Made by a program: the position numbers and the translations under genes. The notes beneath the pieces are model-generated. The model did no database searches and was not told the DNA's origin. It worked only from the letters and a program-made list of their open reading frames with translations. Source: Diphasiastrum complanatum (lineage: Eukaryota; Streptophyta; Lycopodiopsida; Lycopodiales; Lycopodiaceae). Taken from it: 64,000 nucleotides of DNA. The stretch spans positions 14,413,221-14,477,220 of the forward strand of contig CM055105.1 of NCBI GenBank assembly GCA_029204225.1, given 5' to 3'. Shown here one piece after another: positions 1-10,740 of the stretch; positions within the stretch are counted from its first letter, which is position 1, and every line of letters starts with the position of its first letter.

Positions 1-672
1 TGGGTTTCAGTTTTCGGTAAAAACGTCAGTTGTAAGGCCGCTTCAAAATTTTTTACGTTGGCACATAGCTGAGGGTCATCTCCCGGGACGCCAACGGTAT
101 GCCGTCGGGACCATTCGGTCCGTGGCGCCAGCGGTATGCTGTTGGGACCATTCGATCCAGGAACTGGTTGTCTCCATATCTGCCGCGGCTTGTGGTTCTG
201 AGTGTTCCTTGCATGAACGTGAATGGGTTAAGCTTTTGGGGAACGGGCTCTAACCTGTCGGCTGAGTTGGATGGCTTGCTTGGGTGGAAGTTACCTGTTT
301 ATGGCTGTCCAGTCTGGCGTGGCGCCAGGTTGGCTTCAGCGCTCGTGACGAAGCTTTCAATTGGTTAAGTCTGATGTAAGTCAGACCGCTTTCTTGGATT
401 GGATGTTACTCGTTTTTAACGAAGCTTCGAGTTGGTTAAGTTTGATGTACGTCAGGCACCTTGCTTGGAGGGAAGTCACCCACATCGGGACCCCCGATCT
501 GGCCCGGCGCCAGGTTGGATCTCAATGTTGGTTTTCGGAACTTCAAGCTGGTTAAGTCTGATCGTTGTTGGTGAGCTGGCTACTTGTATGGCAAGTGGGT
601 TTGGATGGCAAGAGTCGAAGGCTGGGAAGCTAAGTCGTGGTTGTCGGCTCCCTTTGGGATGCCTGCGCTACA
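1..672 (+). repeat. Family A LTR, 3' part (cut by window edge)
   Basis: The sequence matches the right part of the complete family A LTRs at 2299-3449 and 5775-6978 and ends at the same ...GCTACA boundary, two bases before a primer-binding site. It has three degenerate copies of a unit of about 70 bp built around the words TTGGTTAAGTCTGATG and CGGCTTGCTTGGA, and a short perfect hairpin (GTCTGA/TCAGAC). Short ORFs across it recur in every copy and change with each indel, so I read it as non-coding. Confidence 0.85.
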
Positions 673-674
673 TG

Positions 675-687
675 TGGTATCAGAGGC
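675..687 (+). other. Primer-binding site, initiator-Met tRNA type
   Basis: TGGTATCAGAGGC lies two bases after the LTR end. It differs by one base from the usual plant PBS TGGTATCAGAGC, where initiator-Met tRNA primes minus-strand DNA synthesis. Equivalent sites follow the LTRs at 3452-3464 (one further change) and, on the minus strand, at 23454-23466, 34589-34601 and 37896-37908. Confidence 0.85.
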
Positions 688-762
688 GACTGGCCGGTCA
701 GCTATGCGGATCTCACGGAAATGGCCACTATTTGGGGTTCATCAAGACAACTGTTGTGCAAG

Positions 763-1150
763 GTGCTGCCCACAGTGTAAGCACGGGTGCGTCCATGATC
801 TGGGTGGTCAGCAGAACGGGGGACTTGATGAGTCAAGGTGCTGCCCTTGAGGTGTAAGCACGGTCAGTTCTCGCGGTTCGGGCCTGGCGCTGTCTGCACG
901 TAGGACAGATGAGGCAGTGTGCTGCCATTAGGTGGGTGTAAGCACAGTCTGTGCCTTGTGGGGTGCGGGGTGACACATTCGAACTGTACGGGTTAACCAT
1001 TGATATAGAGATGCTGCTCGAATTCGGGTGTAAAGCACGGGTGGTTAGCTGCCGGTGAGGGATAGCTGCCGATCGTTTAGCTACAAGGGCTATCGATCGA
1101 AAAGTGGTGGGGCGTGACTGATGCAATGTGCTGCTAAATGGTGAAAGCAC
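763..1150 (+). other. Five-hairpin leader array (candidate packaging or dimerisation signal)
   Basis: Five short inverted repeats share the stem GTGCT...AGCAC at 763-784, 838-861, 919-945, 1011-1038 (first base A) and 1128-1150. Each left arm is followed by GC(C/T) and each right arm is usually preceded by GGTGTA or GGTGAA. The block recurs after the LTRs of both family A and family B (for example 16802-17189 plus; 34126-34506 and 48445-48829 minus). Shared cis-acting RNA is expected for elements packaged by the same Gag, but that function is inference. Confidence 0.6.
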
Positions 1151-2298
1151 GGATAGCTTGAGGGGTGTCCTATGTGGGCTGATTCTATGACCGATTTGTA
1201 TGGTCGCGGCCAGGCAAAGGTCCGTTGGCAGGACCATCTCAAAGGGGGACCTTGTCTTTGTTACTTGTTAGTAAACCTGCCTGAGTGTCTTGCTTGTATG
1301 TATTCGTGGTGAGTCTTAGTACTCGTGCATATGAGTACACTGGCTTGTGGTACGTGTAAGGCAGCTGATCAATGAAGGAACTGTGAAAGTTGAGTCTTGC
1401 ATGCGAGACTTGGTATTTCGAACGGACGCTAAGGGACAGTTCGCATTGAGATCCGACTAGTGCAAGCTCTGGGTGCATGTGTCCGATTCAAAGAGAGCTA
1501 CTTGAAGCCAAGCTCGATGTACCCTTCTTGTTTTGACTGTGAGACAACTGACCAGTGTTGGATTTGTGAAAGTCAAGTTTTGCGCGACGGACATGGTGCT
1601 TCAAACAAACGCGAAGAGATAGTTCGTATGCGGATCAAACTGGTGCGACCCTTTGGCTCTCCACGAGGTCAATGGTTACATTTGGGCTGATTCAAAGAGC
1701 TACTTCGAGCTAAGTGAGAGGTGCATTGCGAAGTACTCGATCTTTTCCTACCTTAAAGAGCCAAGAAGGAAAAGTATCAAGATCAGGCTGCGACAAGGAG
1801 AGAAATCAAGGTGCAGAAGCAACAAGGCACGGAGTGGACCATAAAGTGGGCAATCAGACGATAAATCCTTTGGCCCAGGGAGCCTTGATACCTATGCAGA
1901 ACTGATCAAATTTGGAGCTCAGAGAGCTCAACACAAAGTGCATCAAGGACAAATTAGGAGCTCAAAGGAGTTCCAAAGTCAAAAAGTCAGAAGCGACAGG
2001 GGCGAACATTTCACAGGAAGGCCTCTGTCACCAGTTAATAAGGTTCTTGGGTTTTATGTAAGCAATATAAAATATGCGCTTTTTCCAGACAAAGAGATAT
2101 TTTCAAGTTATGTAATTTTTCAGTACAAAGAGCTGAGCCCTCGACTTGTGTCGTGCCATCTTCAATGTTAATAAAAAGTGGCCAGTCAATAGAGTACTGT
2201 GCCAAGTAGCTTAAATGTATATTTATTTTTATTGGGAGACACCTTTACTTTAATCTGACATCTGATGAGGACATCAGATTTTATAAAGGTGGGGTGGA

Positions 2299-3449
2299 TG
2301 TTGTAAATCTACCTTTATAAGCTTTACTTCCGGCGCCAGCATTCTCCCCGGTGCCAGTAGTGCCCCAGTTGCTCCCGGCGCCACTGTGACCAGAATCCAG
2401 CCGGCGCCAAGTTCCTATGGCTGAAAGTCTTTGATCGGTTCTAGCGAAGTCCAGAGAGCTCAGATCGATGTGCAATCACCTCACAAGATCTAGGCATGAT
2501 TAAAGGAAGCCTAGGGATGAATAATATCTAGAGAGAGAAAAATGTGCTTTACCAGCCTGGTTAGAGTGCGGGGTGTCGAATCCCACCAATACTATAGGGG
2601 AGTGCGGGTTGCGAGCTCCAACCAAGTCTCAGCCTCCCTTGCTGTAATGTTGTCCTAGCACGCGCCTTGGCATGCTAGCTCCCCGGAGACTAGGGTAGGT
2701 GACACACTTGAAATGTAACCTTCTCAGATTTATCATTAAAGTGGGATTTTTCCTCAAACTGACTTTGATTACCTTCTAAGTTTCAGTTTTCGGTAAAAGC
2801 GCCAGTTGTAAGGCCGCTTCAAATTTTTTTAAGTTGGCACATAGCTGAAGGTCGTGTCCCGGGACGCCAGCGGTATGCCGTCGGGACCATTCGGTCCGTG
2901 GCGCCAGCGGTATGCTGTCGGGACCATTCGGTCCAGGAACTAGTTGTCTCCATATCTGTCGCGGCTTGTGGTTCTGAGTGTTCCTTGCATAAACGTGAAT
3001 GGGTTAAGCTCTTGGGAAACGGGCTCTAACCTGTCGGCTGAGTTGGATGGCTTGCTTGGGTGGAAGTTACCTGTTTATGGTTGTCCAGTCTGGCGTGGCA
3101 CCAGGTTGGCTTCCAGCGCTCGTGACGAAGCTTTCAATTGGTTAAGTCTGATGTAAGTCAGACCGCTTGCATGGATTGGATGTTACTCGTTTGTAATGAA
3201 GCTTCGAGTTGGTTAAGTTTGATGTACGTCGAGCGGCTTGCTTGGAGCAAAGTCACCCACATCGGAACCCCCGATCTGGCACGACGCCAGGTTGGATCTC
3301 AATGTTGGTTTTCGGAACTTCAAGTTTGTTAAGTCTGATCGTTGTTGGCGAGCTGGCTGCTTGTATGGCAAGTGGGTTTGGATGGCAAGAGTCGAAGGCT
3401 GGGAAGCTAAGTCGTGGTTCCCGGCTCCCTTTGGGATGCCTGCGCTACG
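2299..3449 (+). repeat. Family A LTR, complete (1151 bp)
   Basis: It starts TGTTGTAAA directly after the purine tract GGTGGGGTGGA and ends GCTACG (CA mutated to CG) before a PBS at 3452. It contains a GGCGCC-rich tract at about 2330-2410 and three degenerate units of about 70 bp near the right end. It serves as 3' LTR of the element to its left and 5' LTR of the one to its right. Confidence 0.85.
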
Positions 3450-5774
3450 TGTGGTATCGGAGGCGACTGGCCGGTCAGCTATGCGGAACTCACGGAAATG
3501 GCCACTATTTGGGGTTCATCAAGACAACTGTTGTGCAAGGTGCTGTCCACAGTGTAAGCACGGGTGCGTCCACATCGGGGTGGTCGACAGAACGGGGGAC
3601 TTGATGAGTCAAGGTGCTGCCCTTGAGGTGTAAGCACGATCAGTTCTCGCGGTTCGGGCCTGGCGCTGTCTGCACGTAGGACAGATGAGGCAGTGTGCTG
3701 CCATTAGGTTGGTCTAAGCACAGTCTGTGCCTTGTGGGGTGCGGGGTGACACATTCGAACTGTACGGGTTAACCATTGATATAGAGATGCTATTCGAATT
3801 CGGGTGTAAAGCACGGGTGGTTTGCTGCCGGTGCGGGATAGCTGCCGATCGTTTAGCTACAAGGGCTATCAATCGAAAAGTGGTGGGGCGTGACTGATGC
3901 AATGTGCTGCTTAATGGTGAAAGCACGAATAGTTGGAGGGGTGTCCTATGTGGGTTGATTCTGTGATCGATTTGTAGTGGCCAGGCAAAAGTCCGTTGGC
4001 AGGACCATCTCAAAGGGGGACCTTGTCTTTGTTACTTGTTAGTAAAGTTGCCTGAGTGTCTTACTTGTATGTATTCGTGGTGAGTCTTAGTACTCGTGCT
4101 TTGTCTGGTTTGCATGATTGCTTGTGATACAACGAGCTGATGGCTCGAAAAGGAACCTTTTTTTTTAAGTTTGATACCATCAAACAAAGAGGACTACAGA
4201 ATCTGTAGGGTGCATTTCCAGTTCGAGTACTCGCACGTGAACGGCAACGAAATGACTCAATGTTTGCAAAGGATGGATGGCTAGCTTGTTTCTTGGGTTA
4301 CTTTTATTTGCGACAACACGCACCAGACGCAAGCAGGAAGTCAAAAGTTGGAAAGGGCAATTTCAAGGGAGATCTTCTATCGAGTAGTTGGTCTTCATTT
4401 TGGGACGGCCACCTTCGGAACTGAAACTCACTGAGCATGGGTGATATCCAATATCAGTTGGGTTTTTTACCTCAAAGGGGAAAGACTCAGATCCTCTTCA
4501 GAGATTAGCAACAAGGCGGATCGAGCCATAATCCTAGCAGATGGGAAGCAAAGTGCTGGAAAGGCTTTTTGTCCGAAGAACTCTACTCTAAGTCCGATCA
4601 GCTGATTTTATAAGTGGAGGGGAACTATCACACACACCTCTCTCTTGGGGCAAATTTTGAATGAAAGTTGATCAAAACGGGGGCAAATTCAAGCTGACCT
4701 AGCCATACTCACACGAGAAGACTGGCGAACTTTGGACCTAATAAGTTGACAAGTTTTTGTTGTGGAAAGAAAAGTTTGTTATAGGCTTTCTCTGGACCAG
4801 CAATGATGAGGAAACATATGAGTACGCTGGCTTGTGTTATGTGTAAGGCAGCTGATCAATGAAGGAACTGTGAAAGTTGAGTCTTGCATGAGAGACTTGG
4901 TATTTCGAACGTACGCTAAGGGACAGTTCGCGTTGAGATCGGACTAGTGCAAACTTTGGGTGCATGTGTCTGGTTCAAAGAGAGCTACTTGAAGTCAAGA
5001 TCGATGTACGCTTCTTGTTTTGACTGTGAGGCAACTGACCAGTGATGGAATTGTGAAAGTCAAGTTTTGCGCGACGGACATGATGCTTCAAACAAACGCG
5101 AAGAGATAGTTCGTATGTGGATCAAACTGGTGCGACCCTTTGGCTCTCCACGAGGTCAATGGTTACATTTGGGCTGATTCAAAAAGCTACTTCAAGCTAA
5201 GTGAGAGGTGCATTGAGGAGTACTCAATGTTTGCCTACCTTAAAGAGCCAAGAAGGAAAAGTATCAAGGTCAGGCTAGGACAAGGAGAGAAATCAAGGTG
5301 CAGAAGCAACAAGGCACAGAGTGGAGGGGCAATCAAACGCTAAATCCTTTGGCTTAGGGAGCCTTGATACCTATGCGGAACTGATCAAATCAGGAGCTCA
5401 GGGAGCTCAACACAAAGTGCATCAAGGACAAATCAGGAGCTCAAAGGAGTTCCAAAGTCGAAAGTCAGGATCGACAGGGGCGAACATTTCAAAGAAAGGC
5501 CTCTGTCACCTGTTAATAAGGTTCTTGTGTTTTACAAAAGCGATAGAAAATCTACACTTTTCCCAGACAAAGAGATATTTGAAGTTATGTAATTTTTCAG
5601 TACAAAGAGCTGAGCCTCCGACTTGTGGTGTGCCAGCTTCAATGTTAATAAAAAGTGGCAATAAATTGAGTACTGTGCCAAGTAGCTTAAATGTACACTT
5701 ATTTTAATTGGGAGACACCTTTACCTTAATCTGACATCTGATGAGGACATCAGATTTTATAAAGGTGGGGTGGA
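3450..5774 (+). mobile_element. Non-coding internal region of family A element, copy 2 (full length)
   Basis: At 2.3 kb this is the longest plus-strand internal region: PBS at 3452-3464, hairpin leader at about 3539-3927, a middle section (about 4100-4800) absent from copy 1, a section shared with copy 1 (4810-5700), and a purine tract ending at 5774. No gag, protease, RT, RNase H or integrase motif is visible in any frame. It defines the family as a LARD-like non-autonomous LTR element. Confidence 0.75.
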
Positions 5775-6978
5775 TGTTGTAAAGCTACCTTTACAAGCTT
5801 TACTTTCGGCGCCAACATTGTCCTCGGCGCCAGCAGCGCCCCTGCTGCTCCCGGCGCCGCTCCTGGTGCGATTGTGACCAGAATCCAACCGGCGTCAAGT
5901 TCCTATGGCTGAAAATCTTTGATCGGTTCTAGCGAAGTCCAGAGAGCTCAGATCGATGTGCAATCACCTCACACGATCTAGGCATGATTAAAGGAAGCCT
6001 GGGGATCAATAAAATCTAGAGAGTAAAAATGACTTTCTAGAGAGAGATAAACGTGCTTTACCAGCCTGGGTAGAGTGCTTGGTATGAGGGGGGGTGCCGA
6101 ATCCCCCCAATACTATAGGGGTGTGCGGGTTGCGACTCAGGGCGAGCTCCAACCAAGTCTCAGCCTCCCTTGCTGGAATGTTGTCATGGCTCTCGCCTTG
6201 GCATGCTAGTGCCCCGAAGACTAGGGTCAGTCACACACTTGAAATGTAACCTTCTCAGATTTATCAATAAAGTGGGATTTTCCTCAAACTGACTCTGATT
6301 ACCTTATGGGTTTCAGAGTTCGGTAAAAGCGTCAGTTGTAAGGCTTCTTCAAAATTTTTAAGTTGGCACATAGCTGAGGGTCGTATCCCGGGACGCCAGC
6401 GGTATGCCGTCAGGACCATTCGGTCTGTGGCGCCAGCGGTATGCTGTCGGGACCATTCGGTCCAGGAACTAGTTGTCTCCATATCTGTCGCGGCTTGTGG
6501 TTCTGAGTGTTCCTTGCATGAACGTGAATGGGTTAAGCTCTTGGGAAACGGGCTCTAACCTGTCGGCTGAGTTGGATGGCTTGCTTGGGTGGATGTTACC
6601 TATTTATGGCTGTCCAGTCTGGCGTGGCGCCAGGTTGGCTTCCAGCGCTCGTGACGAAGCTTTCAGTTGGTTAAGTCCGATGTAAGTCAGACCGCTTGCT
6701 TGGAATGGATGTTACTCGTTTGTAATGAAGCTTCGAGTTGGTTAAGTTTGATGTATGTCGGGCGGCTTGCTTGGAGGGAAGTCACCCACATCGGGACCCC
6801 CGATCTGGCATGGCGCCAGGTTGGATCTCAATGTTGGTTTTCGGAACTTCAAGTTGGTTAAGTGTGATCGTTGTTGGCGAGTTGGTTGCTTGTATGTCAA
6901 GTGGGTTTGGATGGCAAGAGTTGAAGGCTGGGAAGCTAAGTCGTGGTTCCCGGCTCCCTTTGGGATGCCTGTGCTACA
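5775..6978 (+). repeat. Family A LTR, complete (1204 bp)
   Basis: It runs from TGTTGTAAAG after the purine tract to GTGCTACA. The GGCGCC-rich tract is at about 5805-5895. An AATAAA signal at 6266-6271 lies in the conserved segment TTATCAATAAAGTGGG and could be the R/U5 polyadenylation signal. It is the third LTR of the plus-strand tandem array. Confidence 0.85.
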
Positions 6979-7241
6979 ATACATGTGCGGAACTGAACAA
7001 ATCTGGAGCTCAGGGAGCTCAACACAAAGTGCATCAAGGACAAATCAGGAGCTCAAAGGAGTTCCAAAGTCGAAAGTCAGAAGCAACAAGGGCGAACATT
7101 TCAAAGAAAGGCCTCTGTCACCAGTTAATAAGGTTCTCGGGTTTTACGAAAGCGATATCAAATTTACGCCTTTCCCAGACAAAGATATATTTTCAAGTTA
7201 TGTAATTTTTCAGTACAAAGAGATGAGCCTCCGACTTGTGT
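6979..7241 (+). repeat. Family A internal remnant (3' part)
   Basis: Directly after the LTR end the sequence jumps to the 3' part of the internal region, matching from about 5370 onward. The PBS and leader are deleted. It breaks off near 7241 at a junction with reversed family B leader sequence. Confidence 0.6.
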
Positions 7242-7529
7242 GTCGTCCACTCATAAATGTATGCTCCTCTCACAAGTCCCAACTAGATCAGATCACCTGG
7301 ATCAAAACAAGTAGTCAGGGATAATTCAGGTCCTGGCAAGCACACCACAAACGAACATACCAACCAAAGCTAAACAAAGGATCCCTCTCAAGTCACATTC
7401 CCCTTGAGACCGGATGTAGGACTTTTGCCTAGTCGTGCCCATGCAAATCTATCACAGAACTAGCCCACGGGGAAACATCCATCCAACCATCCGTGCTTTC
7501 ACCATTAAGCAGCACATTGCCTCAGTCAC
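7242..7529 (-). repeat. Family B leader fragment, reversed
   Basis: It is similar to 43728-44020, which is the minus-strand leader of the family B pol element, and ends inside hairpin 5 of the leader array. It abuts a family A LTR start at 7530 exactly, so the junction may be an LTR-ended insertion or recombination point. Confidence 0.6.
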
Positions 7530-8599
7530 TGTTGTAAAGCTACCTTTACAAGCTTTACTTCCGGCGCCAGCTATGTCCCCGGCGCCAGCAGCGCCCCTGT
7601 TGCTCCCGACGCCAAAGGCGCTGGCGCCGTTCCCGACGCCACTGTGACCAGAATCCAGCCGGCGCCAAGTTCCTATGGCTGAAAATCTTTGATCGGTTCT
7701 AGCGGAGTCCAAAGAGCTCAGATCGATGTGCAATCACCTCACACGATCTAGGCATGATTAAAGGAAGCTGGGGATCAGTAAAATCTAGAGAGAGAAAATG
7801 ACTTTCTAGAAAGAGAAAATCCTAGAGAGAGAAAAAGGTGCTTTACCAGCTTGGGTAGAGTGCTTGGTATGAGGGGGGTGCCGAATCACACCAATACTAT
7901 AGGGGAGTGCGGGTTGCGACTCAGGGCGAGCTCCAACCAAGTCTCAGCCTCCCTTGCTGGAATGTTGTCATGGCTCTCGCCTTGGCATGCTAGCGCCCCG
8001 GAGACTAGGGTCGGTCACACACTTGAAATGTAACCTTCTCAGATTTATCAATAAAGTGGGATTTTCCTCAAACTAACTCTGATTACCTTCTGGGTTTCAG
8101 TGTTCGGTAAAAGCGCCAGTTGTAAGGCCGCTTCAAAATTTTTTAAGTGTGCACATAGCTGAGGGTCGTATCCCGGGCCGTCAGGACCATTCGCTCCGTG
8201 GCGCCAGCGGTATGCCGTCGGGACCATTTGGTCCAAGAACTGGCTGTCTCCATATCTGTCACGGCTTGTGGTTCTGAGTGTTCCTTGCATGAACGTGAAT
8301 GGGTTAAGCTCTTGGGGAACGGGCTCTAACCTGTCGGATGAACTGGATGGCTTGCTTGGGTGGACGTTACCTGTTTATGGCTATCCAGTTTGGCGTGGCG
8401 CCAGGTTGGCTTCCAGCGCTCGTGACGAAACTTTCAGTTGGTTAAGTCTGATGTAAGTCAGATGGCTTGCTTGGAATGGATGTTACTCGTTTGAAACGAA
8501 GCTTCGAGTTGGTTAAGTTTGATGTATGTCGGGCGGCTTGCTTGGAGGGAAGTCACCCACATCGGGACCCCGATCTGGCATGGCACTAGGTTGGATCTC
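7530..8599 (+). repeat. Family A LTR, truncated at 3' end
   Basis: It starts TGTTGTAAAGCTACC and has the longest GGCGCC-rich tract in the window (about 7560-7670). It stops at TTGGATCTC, about 190 bp short of the normal end, where an inverted copy of an LTR end begins. Confidence 0.75.
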
Positions 8600-8691
8600 T
8601 GTAGCGCAGGCATCCCAAAGGGAGCCGGGAACAACGACTTAGCTTCCCAGCCTTCAACTCTTGCCATCTAAACCCAGTTGACATACAAGCA
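8600..8691 (-). repeat. Inverted family A LTR end
   Basis: These 92 bases are the reverse complement of the last part of a family A LTR, starting with its terminal TGTAGCGCAGG. The piece forms a head-to-head junction with the truncated plus-strand LTR to its left. Confidence 0.7.
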
Positions 8692-9450
8692 CCTGAGGAA
8701 GCACCTGAGGAATAACACCTGAGGAAGCATTCACAAAGAAGAAGCCAAAGGTGAACCACTTGCAAATCTTTGGATGTAAGGCCTTTGTACATATTCCTAG
8801 CGAAGAGGGACGTAAACTTGATGTAAAAGCTATCAAGTACATATTCCAAGGATATGATGATCGCGTGAAGGGCTATAGATGTTTTGATCCTGTCGAAAAC
8901 TAAGATGTATGAAGATAGAAGATGCTGAGAAGATAGACACATCCAGTAGGAAAAAAAGTATAGTGAGGATACAACCTAATGATGATCCATTAATTGACCT
9001 TCCGAGTGATGAACATGAGGATACATCTCAAGGTACTACTACTCAACCTCAAGAAACAGGTTGGAGAGGTAGAGACAAACCTTTTGGTGCAAGAAGAATT
9101 GAAATTGCAAGTGACAAACGCAAAGAGAAGGATGTACCATGGGATACATTTTCACCAGGAAGCCGATCGCCTGACATAAAGCTCCCTAAGTGGTTTGAGA
9201 GAGTGATGGAGAGCCGCGACATAGATGACTTTCCAGGATCATCTAACCAGGGAGAGCTATGAAGATCAACAAGAGAGAAGATACTACCTGAGAGGTATGA
9301 AGCTAATTATGCTCTGTAATCTAGAATTATTCAAAGCAAAGAACCTTCGACTTATGGTGAAGCGAAGGATGATGAAATTTGGATCAAGGCCATGGGAGAG
9401 GAGATGGAGTCAATTGCTAAGCATAGCACATGGGACTTAGTAGAACCACC
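8692..9450 (+). pseudogene. Copia pol fragment: integrase C-terminus, linker, start of RT
   Basis: The left part encodes an integrase C-terminal signature (IFGCKAFVHIP, then IKYIFQGYDDRVKGYRCFDP) close to 59542-61512. A TAA near 8902 follows. An acidic, charged linker is open at 8909-9262, and after frame breaks the sequence WIKAMGEEMESIAKHSTWDL marks the start of a copia reverse transcriptase. The rest of RT is absent. The order matches copia pol, so this is a truncated piece carried into family A sequence, not a gene. It is broken by several stops and frameshifts and is unlikely to make protein. Confidence 0.7.
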
Positions 9451-9496
9451 AGATTTCATGATCGACTCCGGAGCTCCACATAACTATATCTCAAGG
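9451..9496 (+). pseudogene. Gypsy protease active-site fragment fused in frame to copia RT fragment
   Basis: These roughly 46 bases encode DFMIDSGAPHNYIS, almost the same as the protease motif of the family B pol element (minus strand, 43613-43645). The frame is continuous with the copia RT fragment just upstream. DSG at 9464-9472 is intact. The segment then runs straight into family A LTR sequence. It is a chimeric junction and too short to function. Confidence 0.65.
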
Positions 9497-10052
9497 TTCG
9501 TGGCGCGAGCGGTATGCTGTCGGGACCGTTTGGTCCAGGATCTGGTTGTCTCCATATCTATCGTAACTTGTGGTTCTGAGTGTTCCTTGCATGAACGTGA
9601 ATGGGTTAAGCTCTTGGGGAACGGGCTCTAACCTGTTGGCTGAGTTGGATGGCTTGCTTGGGTGGAAGTTACTTGTTTATGGCTGTCCGAGTCTAGCGTG
9701 GCGCCAGGTTGGCTTTTAGCACTCGTGACGAAGCTTTCAGTTGGTTAAGTCTGATGTAAGTCAGACCGCTTGCTTGGAATGGATGTTACTCGTTTGTAAC
9801 GAAGCTTCGAGTTGGTTAAGTTTGATGTATGTTGGGCGGCTTGCTTCGAGGGAAGTCACCCACATCGGGACCCCCGATCTGGCATGGCGCCAGGTTGGAT
9901 CTCAATGTTGGTTTTCGGAACTTCAAGTTGGTTAAGTCTGATCGTTGTTGGCAAGTTGGCTGCTTGTATGTCAAGTGGGTTCGGATGGCAAGAGTTGAAG
10001 GCTGGGAAGCTAAGTCGTGGTTCCCGGCTCCCTTTGGGATGCCTGCGCTACA
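9497..10052 (+). repeat. Family A LTR, 3' half
   Basis: It matches the right half of complete family A LTRs from GTGGCGCGAGCGGTATGC to the terminal GCGCTACA at 10051-10052. No PBS follows; the sequence changes at once to unrelated AT-rich DNA. Confidence 0.8.
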
Positions 10053-10740
10053 GATACACTACATATAAGGACTTAAGCCTCAAGTATGAGAGGTTATGGA
10101 AGACAATCCATATCATGAAGGTTACTACTAACAACAAATAATCAAGGCACTAATAAGGAATAAAGAGTTACAAGGTCTCTTGATTATTCCTACTAAAGAT
10201 TGTCAAAACCATTCAATGGAAACAAGTGAATGGTTGAGTTTCATGGACTATTACTTTTTTTGTGACACAACCTCGACTTTTTGACACAGTTACTTTCACA
10301 TCAACGTACTTTACGAAATTTGTCAAATATTGGTGGCAACATACATAAAATCATTGTGGCTAGGGAGGTTAAATAAGGATTTCCTTAAACTTGTTTCAGT
10401 GTGAAAACCACAAGCTACCAAAGTGTAGAAAAATCATCATATAGCAAAGAGAGAGACGTCCAGTACATTTTTGTATTCTCTGTTGCAATGAGTAAGGCTG
10501 GTCCAATGGCACAAGGCTTTTGACAAATGCTTTGGGGACATACCAATTCAATGCCGGATAACTTTTATTCTATAATGTGACTTCTATAGTGTTGAATATT
10601 ATATAGAAAGCATTTATGATTGTAAATTACACAAAAAACATAACTTTAATTGATGTAGAAACCATATAATTTTTTTCCAAAAAGTTTTGAACTTGTAGTT
10701 TTATTCTTTTTCTCTCTCCAAACATGTGGTTTTATTCTTC
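10053..10740. other. AT-rich intergenic sequence, no feature seen
   Basis: This is low-GC DNA with homopolymer runs and no ORF of note, no domain and no similarity to other parts of the window that I can see. It may be original host sequence beside the retroelement cluster. Confidence 0.5.

Larger units (their letters stand above)
673..2298 (+). mobile_element. Non-coding internal region of family A element, copy 1
   Basis: This 1.6 kb stretch runs from the PBS to a purine-rich tract (about 2287-2298) just before the next LTR. It starts with the hairpin-rich leader and has no retroelement protein domain in any frame; its ORFs are all under 140 residues, overlapping and not conserved between copies. 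Compared with the 2.3 kb internal region at 3450-5774 it lacks about 0.7 kb, equivalent to roughly 4100-4800. The structure fits a large non-autonomous retrotransposon derivative (LARD) that depends on proteins made elsewhere. Confidence 0.75.

Noticed and set aside
675-687. tRNA gene
   Set aside because: The match to initiator-Met tRNA is only the complement of its 3' end, which is the normal primer-binding site of LTR elements.
361-857. Recurring ORFs of 60-150 residues starting MVKSDVSQTA or MVKFDV in every family A LTR copy
   Set aside because: They lie inside LTRs, overlap each other in several frames, and their length changes with each indel. Their repetition reflects the repeat, not protein conservation.
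763-1150. CRISPR array
   Set aside because: The repeats are short stems at unequal spacing within a retroelement leader that recurs many times. This is eukaryotic DNA and no cas gene is present.
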